In this document: positions 25,801 to 34,800 of the stretch, piece by piece
Numbering within the stretch: position 1 is the first letter of the stretch
Layout: each line of letters opens with the position of its first letter
Origin: Nautilus pompilius
Lineage: Eukaryota; Mollusca; Cephalopoda; Nautilida; Nautilidae
NCBI GenBank assembly: GCA_018389105.1
Contig: JACATO010001102.1
Location: 160,353-224,352 of the forward strand
Reading direction: 5' to 3'
DNA: 64,000 bases
Position numbers and translations under genes: made by a program
The notes under the pieces: generated by a model
What the model was told of the DNA's origin: nothing
The model's database searches: none
What the model saw: only the letters and a program-made list of their open reading frames with translations

Positions 25801-28800
25801 TTCAGAACTTCAACGACAGATTAGAGCAGGAACTTAGGTCCTACCCTGCAGATACAGGGTGCGGCAAAATGATCTGACACATTTGTATTTTTAATAAAAG
25901 CCAAATGGAGTAAAGAACGAAAAATTTGTTTTTATTTTCGAAATGTACATAGAATGCCATTTTGTTTCACAGTTGCTGACATGAATTGGACAGGCGAACA
26001 TCGCGCTTTCATCGTGGAAACCTTTATCAAAAACAACGAATCCGTAATTGCAACACAAAGAGCATTCCGTGTACACTTCAGGCTTGGTAGACATGATCCC
26101 GTACCTACTCGAAACACGATTTTGCTGTGGGTTACCAACTTGAGTTACTGGATCAGCATTGAAACGAAAATCAACCGGCCGACCTCGGACTGCCAGAACT
26201 CCGGAAAATGTGGCAGCGGTAAGAGGTTCAGTTCAACAGTCTCCACGACGTTCGGCACGGAAACACGCCGCTGCTCTTAGCCTTTCCGATAGAAGTTTGC
26301 GAAGAATTCTTCACATGGAGCTGCAAATGCATCCATACAAAATGATGTTGGCACAACAACTCAGCGAAAGAGACTTTAAAACTCGCAGAGCATCGTGTTT
26401 GGAAATTCAACAACATGTCCCCCGTGCAGCTGTTGTGTTGTTCAGTGACGAGGCGCATTTTCACCTGTGTGGCAGCGTGAATAAGCAAAACTTACAATAC
26501 TGGGCTGAGAATAACCCTTGTGAGTTGCACCAACACCCTTTGCATTGTCCTCGGGTAACCATATGGTGTGCGGTAGCAGAATTTGGCATTTGGGGTCCTT
26601 ACTTCTTCGAAGAAGACAATGTAACAGTGACTGTGAACTCTGGTCGATATTGTGTGATGCTAGAGACTTTTCTGAAACCCAAATTGAATGAACTTGACGA
26701 TAAGGACAATGTTTGGTTTAAACAGGATGGGGCAACAGCCCACACTTCTCGACGTGCGATGGGAATTTTGAGGGAGATGTTCCCCGGTCATTTGATTTCA
26801 TTGCGTGGTGACATCGGTTGGCCCGCCCGATCACCTGATTTGAACCTGTGCGATTTTTTTCTGTGGGGATATCTGAAATCAAAGGTATACACTCATCGCC
26901 CTCGATCTATTGAGCGATTAAAAGATGTCATTCGCCAAGAAATTGCTGCCATTCCACATGAAATGAATGACCTGCCGGGTTATGGACAACTTTCGTGAAC
27001 GCCTTTGACAGTGTGTGGACAATAATGGTACCCACTTGAGTGATTTAATTTTTAAAACAAAATGAAACAAAATGGCATTCTATGTACATTTCGAAAATAA
27101 AAACAAATTTTTCGTTCTTTACTCCATTTGGCTTTTATTAAAAATACAAATGTGTCAGATCATTTTGCCGCACCCTGTATTTATATACTAGGCGATTTTA
27201 ATTGCACCCACTCCCATGAACTCCATAGGCAGGGACTAGACATTAAGAGTAGGATGCATCTGATCAGAAAGTTGGAGCTGCAAACACATGGTTTAAATAT
27301 AAACAGCCAAGCGTTAAATCGTACACTCATTACTGTAAGAAATATAAGGTAGCAACTAGATTAGACTGAGTGTACATCTCTAAAAATGTAGCTAGACAAC
27401 TCCAAGATGTTCCGCACGACGTTATCGCATGGAGTGACCACTTTCAGGTTAAGGCCAGCTTTCTAGCTCAGAACACCAAGGGACCTAGGCTCTGGAAACT
27501 CAAAAACATTATTCTGATGGAGTTGGAATATATTGAGCGCGTACAGTTTCTGGGAAGACTGGTTGCTTCGTCTGGGCGAGTTTGATGACCCCCTAGAGTG
27601 GTGGGACTTGGGTAAGGCTAAGTTAAGGGATTTTAGTATAAAATATTGTCAGGCGCGTAATGCGTATAGGGTTAGATAGAGTCGATAAAATTGAAGTCAT
27701 CAAAACCCAGTTAGCCAGAATGCAATTAAACAAAACAGAAGGCACTAGAATTAGGACCAGAGTACTGGCCATGAACGGCAAAGGTTGTAGGCTTTTCTGT
27801 GGTTTAGAAAAGGCTAAGGCAGAAAGGAAATCTATAAATAAACTTATAAATAAGGAAGGCCGCATCTTAACTGAAATAGGTGATATAATTTTGGAAGAGT
27901 TATACACTAGTAAAGACACTTGTCTATCTGCTCAGGACAGCATCCTGGAATGTCTAGAAAATAAACTAGACCCTCTAGAAGCTGAGCTCTGCAAAGGGAC
28001 CCCTAACCATCCAAGAAATAAAACAAACCATTAGGGCTTCAAATAAAGATAAAACCCCAGGAAATGATGGCCTTATGCTGGATTTCTATAAGAGATTTGA
28101 ATATCTCCTAGCTAAGGACCTGATGAAGATTGCGAATAGCACATACAGTAATGAGGTACACTCAGAAAGCCAACGTACTGCTACTGTCGTCCAGCTACCA
28201 AAGGGGGGTGACAGAGTGTGCTTGGACAATTGGAGGCCCATCAGTCTCCTAAATAGTGATTATAAAATCATAGCTAAGGCATTAGCAAATAGGCTAGCCA
28301 AAGTTATGGATAAAGTTATCAGTGTAGACCAGATCTATTCAGTTCCAGGCAGAAGCATTGTAAGCACGTTCCAACTGTTCAGAGAAATAACAAGTAGGCT
28401 AAACATAGAAAATTTCATAGGAATAATGCTAGCCGTTGAACAAAAAGCCTTTGACAGGGTAGATTGGAATTTTCTGCTTAAGACACTTAAAACCCTTGGC
28501 CTAGAGGAGTATTTTATTAACTTTATCAAACTAATCTACAATTAAATAGAAACCTCAAATCCATCAAAACGGCTTTACCACTTCGTCTTTCCACCCATCA
28601 AGGGCATCAGGCAGGGGTGCCCCCTAAGTGCCATGCTATACGTGATAACAGCAGAACCTATGGCAGCTTTAGTATGAAGAAATAACGGAATAAATGGCAT
28701 CAAAGGAATAAAAATCTAACAATATGAGGATGACACTACCCTCCTGCTGCAGGATGAAGCCAGCATGGAGGAAGTCTTCAAAGCCCTTGAGGTCTACCAA

Positions 28801-31800
28801 AGGGCCTCAGGGGCAAAGATAAACGAAAGGAAGACCAAGGCAGTATGGCTTGGGGCGCTCAAGCGCCTTTACAGCAATTCAACATCGAATGGGTGGAAGA
28901 CAAGATAAAAATTCTTGGTATCATCTTCCCCACTAACAACTGTACTAACACACAGAAAGATAACTGGAATCCCACCATTAACAAAATAAAAGCCCAACTA
29001 ACAGGCTGGTCCTCTTCTAACCTTTTCTTTTTCACAAAAAACTTATTTAATCAACACCTACACCACCCCCAAAATTTACTATAAGTCTGAAATCATAGGG
29101 CTGCCAGGTTGGGCGCACTCCTCCATTGACGCTGATCTTGATCGGTTTCTCTGGCAGGGGGCGCAAACACCTGGTGAACAAACAAATAACTAGACTCCCT
29201 CAAAGTCAAGGTGGTTTAAACCTAAATCTAGAGAGCAAAATAGGTGCTCAACAAATTAAAAATATCATAGACATCATAAGGACGGTAGATAATAGACCAA
29301 GATGGCAAAATCTTTTCATCGATCGCTTAGCTAGGACATTCAATATAACAAATGGTCTGCATGCTCTAACTAACAAACTAAAACTATATGGAGCCAAGAG
29401 AAAACTATTAACCGACTACCACGTAACAGCACTAACCAATTGGATCAACTCTAACATTAACATAAACACCAACAACGAAACAAACTTAGGGACTAAAACC
29501 TTTGATCTAGACAAACTATCCCAACGTGACATCTACTTCTTCCTGGCGTCACGACCTATCAAGGAACTGGACTACAGGGGGAAGTGGGAAAGTAACGATA
29601 ACTCCAGGACCACTTCCATAGGATAGAATCTGGAAAAGCTCCATCAATCACCTCATGGATGGATACTCACTGGAAATTTTTAAGAAATGTACTACCTACG
29701 AGGGAAAATGAGCATAAATGGAAACTTGTTAAATCACCAAAATGCCTCGTCTGTTCCGAGGACGACGAAGCGGTAATCCACCGTATATTTTCATGTCCCA
29801 TGAATATATAGAACTGTGGGGCCTAGTCCGAGATTTGATCTTCAAAATTAAAAGTCCCCAGGACAAACGTAATTCACCCCAGTGAAGGAGCATGCACCAT
29901 TGTTGTCTGCTAGAAAGTGTTGCCAATCCTGCACATTGAGGGGCCCTGCAAAAAGTAAAAAGGACTGCCTTTCGAACTTCCTGGTCTTCACCGCACAGCG
30001 GATAGCTTGGGGTAGTCATAAGGCTTTAGAGCGGTCAGCTCACCTCAACCAAAAAACTATTTAAAAATATGCAATGTATTGGTTACGCAAAAATTATGCA
30101 GTCATGAATTCCAGCATTACTGACAGAGCGACATATTCATCCATCTGGTTGATCAACAACGTCCTAGGACACACCAACTCACCACTTCAACTGCCCAGTT
30201 GATCAACCCGTCAACTTCAACAACCTCATTTTCCAAGTCCTTCCTTTTTTTTTTTTAAAACCACCTTTATCACTTATTACCCTTCTATCAAAAGCCTCTC
30301 TCTATTTATAACTTACTTCCTTAAACGTTAAACCCCACAAATGGACTAACCATGCTTTTGTTTTCGTTTTTAAATATTGCTTAATTACAGGTATCGTGAA
30401 ACCATTTGGAAATCCCCATGGGATAACTACATTTTTGATGTGGAAATAGGTGCCAACTATTGTGATGAACACCACTGCAATGTTCGGGCTACTTCCCGTC
30501 AACCCAGTATAAAAGCAAGCCTCTGGCTTTCCAAAGAGGGATGAATTTCACCAACATCATCCAATTAAGTCTCCATCCATTTTCCAAAAAAGCAAAATCA
30601 GCTCACCCCCTCCCTTCACCACAGCTGGACTTAATAAAAATAAATAGTGGCAAAGCAATACCCCCATAGACTGCTAAGCACATAGAGAGATAAAACTCTG
30701 TTTTGAGAGTTAAGCTTAGACAAATCCTACCTGTCCTGCCATATTTACGAAGGAGTTTGGGTAGCCCACTGCTCTCTTAGAGATAGGTACACTAATACAA
30801 ACACAGGTCAAAATAAGACCTCACTTATAAACAGCTGTGGCGGCTGAACGTGGAACCGACCCAGCTCCCAACACACAAACAACTTTACACACAAACCCAC
30901 CCCCGCAAAAAAATCAAAGTGGGTCTCTGGTGGATGGCATACCGAACCTGCCATTTGGGGTACCGAACAGGTGCCAGGCCCTTTTTTGGGCATGGTCACT
31001 TGGAGTCGGCCCTGGCAGGGAGAAGGCCTTTCCACTTTGAGTTTCCACAGTTGAAAAAGTCCTCTGCTTGAAAGGGCAGAGGCAGGGATGCTTCTTGCCC
31101 TGGTCCACTGTCCGGTCGAGAAGACTAGGTGTTAGCTCGGACTGGTTTCAGACCGAGCGCACCGAGGCTTTTTCTCCTGAGGGTTTCGGCTGGGGAAGCG
31201 ATCACTCGGTGGAGGCTTTCACTTAGGGACATTGTCCCTGACAGGAGTTTCGACTCCATTTGGCTTCGGCAAACTCACAGGAGCTTTTGCTCCATCAAAG
31301 TTTTGGCCTCACAACCCATGCCCTTCTCTTCGGAGATGAACACACACATTTCCAAATTCACATGCACCTACACTTGCCCACACCACCCAAAAATAAAAAA
31401 AAGAACATTTCCGTTTAATTACAGTGATTTTGCCATACAAAAACAAAAGCAATGCTTAATTAATTGCCTAGAAAATTTTTTAAATGGCATTCAACCCCAC
31501 AGTTTCTAGTTACATTTGTCGAAAATAGTATGTGCCAATCCCCTTTAATATTATCCATTGTTTTTGGTTTTTTAAAATAGTGTATGGGATACTACTGACT
31601 TTTTTTATTACTCTTATTTGTGTTGGGGAGAGCACTTTGTTACAGTTTTCTTATCACAATATCATCCACCAAATTTTATAAGCAGGCTGTGATAACTTAG
31701 GGGTCACTGGACTTGTTCATTAGGTTCCTGTTTCTGAGCACTTTCAAAATTTTGTACATTGTGACATCTATGACTTAATTGTTTCTAAATTTTGAGAAAA

Positions 31801-34800
31801 AAAAATCCAGTTACACCAAATAAACTACAGCTAACAACTTTCAGGTTAGCAATTATTTAGACAGAAAAATATAATGATCTAAATATACACAGACACAGAT
31901 TCCCATTTGAGATACCACTGACTTTGAAAATTTCAGCAGATTTTTAACTGTTGCAGTCCTTGAAGTTTGATAGTTGGTGGGATGTGAATAGTGGTGGGAT
32001 GGCATTGTAAAGCAGTTCCCATTCTTCACCTCAGTGCATCCCCATTAACAGTGAAAAATTTCTCAAACCCTAACTTCCAACACCATCATCCTATCTACAT
32101 CATGCTTATCTGAACTAGACAGACTTGGTCTTGCACCTTGTGATACAACCTTTTGAAGTTTGGTTTTTGTGGTAGTAATGGAAAATGCAATTTCTGAAGC
32201 GCTTCGCAAAGTAGAATGGCAGTGGGACTTGACAGAAACCAGAGCATGGAACCCTGTTTCACCCAAGCGGTGGCAAAAAACAAAAGCACTTAAAAAATGT
32301 GTGTTGATGAAGTAGTATAGCCATTCTTCACGCTAAACCAGAAGTCATCAGCAGGAAGCAGAGCAAGTGAGGTCTGAAGGCTTAGCCACAGAAAAGTTTG
32401 ATAAGCTGGTCTACTTCTTGCACCATGCTGACACTGAAAAGGGCATTGTACAGAGTCAACCTAAGACAAGTACAAAACTGGAAAGAACAACTAAAACTGA
32501 TCCTCATTGAAATTACCAATCACTTGTGTTGTGGTGGCTGCGTACTGCTTTTTTTCACTCAGAAAGCTGCAGAGATCACAAAAAATTCAACAAATTTTTG
32601 ATTGTTGCGGGCCACTGCAAATGCATGTAGTTTATCTCCAAGTACTTTTATTTTAAAAGCCATCAGGCTTCTGTGTAGAACAGCAGTACATCATGCTATG
32701 ATCACATTTCTTCACATAGCTTAGCAAAGAAATGAGCTTGAATAGTTGATATAGTTCACTAAAGAAGTAATTTGCATTGCTTTTCTCAGTTCTAGATTTA
32801 GATCCTTTGATGCCAGCTCTTCTAGATGAACAGACAGTGCAATTTTTCTGAACTGGTTTCCTCCAGCAGGTTTGTTCTCATCCACATGATCATTGCAAGA
32901 GCTTGAAGCAGATGCTTTTCACAAGAAAACAATCCATGCTATTGCTTGCCTCTCAAAATAAAAACAAATCAATGCATGCAGGCTGTGATAACTTAATCCA
33001 CAGTACAACTAGTACAGCTGAAGAAGCAAGCTTCTGTTGTAAGGACTAATGTGAACCAGCAAATGAAAATCTGCAGATCAGTTTATATACCCACAGCCTG
33101 TCACCATTAAATCATGATAATGGAAGTCTTCAAACAAAGGCCATACAACTCCAACCTCTTGGGTTCTCCATTTGTCCTGCCTGTTTTATACACTGTTCTG
33201 CATATTAGTTCTGCCCCCAGATATTCGGTGTGAGATCAGGGCAGCAGATTCAAAGAACCATGAGTGATGTTGTTGTAATAGTCATCTTCACAGCCAACAA
33301 CAGATGTGTTATGCTGGGAGCTATGTAGGGCACCCTCTTCAGAAGACATCCTGCTGAAGATCATAGGAACTACTTGTGTGAACAGTGTCAAAATGTAGAA
33401 AGATTAAATATATGAAATGACACTGGTCAGCTTCATGATCCCTTCCCCTCTTGTTGCAATCCATAGTTCAAGAACCCCTGCTGTAGTAGTTACTGATACA
33501 GAAAAGTAAATGTAAGGAACAAACTAAGATTTAAAGATTAAAAAAAAAAAAACAAACTAGGGGAGTAATTAAGCCTACCATTTTCATTTCCTAACAAAAA
33601 AAAAAAAAGGCTGCGGTGTCTTCTAATTGCAACAAGTTGGGTAGGTTGGTACCATTGTTAGTAAAAATTTGGACTATCAAAGTGGCCTGAATACCTAGAA
33701 GTGTTGCAAATGGTCAAGGTCAGAAGGTATGGTCAGTGAAATTATAAAATGTTCACCTACCTGGACAATCCAGTTCCAGAAGGGGTGAGTAATGTAGTTA
33801 CTGACAGGGCTTGTATCAACTGCACTGTACTGAAAGAATGAAAATAAAATGTAAGTTACAGATTTCATGTGCAGAAAAGTTTGATATATGAAACAAGTTT
33901 CCTTTCAATAAACAGTTTCCTCTTTTTTTATCCCCTTCATTGTAGAATTCCATTCCAATCGAGTTTAATCTGAAGTCTTTAATAACCACAGTTGTAGTGT
34001 CAAGGTTCTGTCTCACTTGCACCTAAATAATTCATCAGTTCTAAAGGAAAAAATGCCAAACTTTACCCCATTTCTAAAAACACCAGTTCCATATGCACAG
34101 TATAGGAGTAACAAGTGAAGGATGAAGAATGATCCATCTATTTTTTTTTTTTTACTTCTCCATGGAGTTTATAAATTTAATATAAAAATTTTTTAAAGTG
34201 TTTTCATGACAAGCTAGCCACCTCTTTTTTTTTTTGTCAGAATCTAAAACCTGCACCAACCAACCAAAGTAAATACAAAATAAAACCTTAGATAAACACT
34301 GGTTGCTGCTGACTTCTCAAAACATGGATTGATAATTTCATTTATATATAACAAATATAAAAGTACCTATCTCAGAGAAACAGTAAGTACCAAACATCAC
34401 CAAAAAAAAAACGTATAGTTTTCAGAAGACAGACTGGAAAGCAGCTATAGGTTTGTTTCTAAGCAAACCCTCAACAGAGTTTTTACTGAAATCATTTAAA
34501 ACAAATCTGAATGTAAGAAAAATTCCTCATTGGTTCTTAAACGAAGTCCTCTATAAACATATGTAGGTATATATATTAAATTTCGTGACACAATATCTTC
34601 TTTATAAAAAAATAATTGTTTAAAATTTCTTAAGAATCAGAAATAATTTAAAGCAAATTTGGGGGGAAATTCCTTTACACAATGGATTTAAGGCGATGTC
34701 TTCATCTAATCAAGTTACCGTTCTTGTACATCGTTGCCAGACATTTCAAATTCTACACCAGTTCCAAATTGGACTATTTATGTCTTGCAAAACTCAAAGA

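Larger units (their letters stand above)
25855..27177 (+). mobile_element. Mariner/Tc1-type transposon, DD41D, 1,323 bp
   Basis: It is flanked by TA on both sides (25853-25854 and 27178-27179). Its 115-bp terminal inverted repeats (25855-25969 and 27063-27177) look identical base for base. It encodes a transposase in which the second and third catalytic Asp, QDG..H and LCDFF, are separated by 41 residues. This is the DD41D type, known from the rosa/Visitor-like lineages of the Tc1/mariner superfamily. Perfect repeats and high CpG content indicate a recent insertion. It sits inside the endonuclease of the LINE. Confidence 0.95.
25554..27480 (+). pseudogene. LINE endonuclease domain, split by the mariner
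   Basis: The left part (25554-25854) contains CMQELHLQ (the QE-H endonuclease motif), an internal stop, then [14 protein letters not shown] and [10 protein letters not shown]. After the 1.3-kb mariner the frame resumes exactly with YILGDFNC (the catalytic GDFN motif), and [11 protein letters not shown] carries the SDH motif near 27440. Removing the insert plus one TA restores an unbroken [11 protein letters not shown] junction. Confidence 0.85.
24460..30065 (+). mobile_element. L1/Tx1-like LINE, degenerate, interrupted by a mariner
   Basis: A non-LTR retrotransposon lying antisense to EPT1. In order: a gag-like ORF1 with a CCHC-like knuckle (24470-25250), an apurinic-type endonuclease (25554-25854 and 27178-27480), a reverse transcriptase (27660-29080) and a C-terminal segment with a Cys/His motif (29126-30064). 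Frames change repeatedly and stops are common, so it is inactive. The RT style ([29 protein letters not shown]) is that of the Tx1/L1 group. A T-rich segment from about 24270 may be its 5' UTR. The 3' end is not sharp; a poly-T/A stretch near 30245 may mark it. Confidence 0.9.
22878..33760 (-). other. EPT1 intron 2 (10.9 kb)
   Basis: The largest intron, filled with mobile elements: a SINE (23190-23440), a plus-strand LINE (24460-30065) with a nested mariner (25855-27177), a dispersed repeat and hairpin cluster (30784-31336) and a hAT relic (about 32060-33480). The spaces between them are AT-rich and hold no gene I can support. Confidence 0.8.

Noticed and set aside
25891..26138. Minus-strand open frames in the mariner
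   Set aside because: Shadows of the transposase and of the AT-rich terminal repeat.
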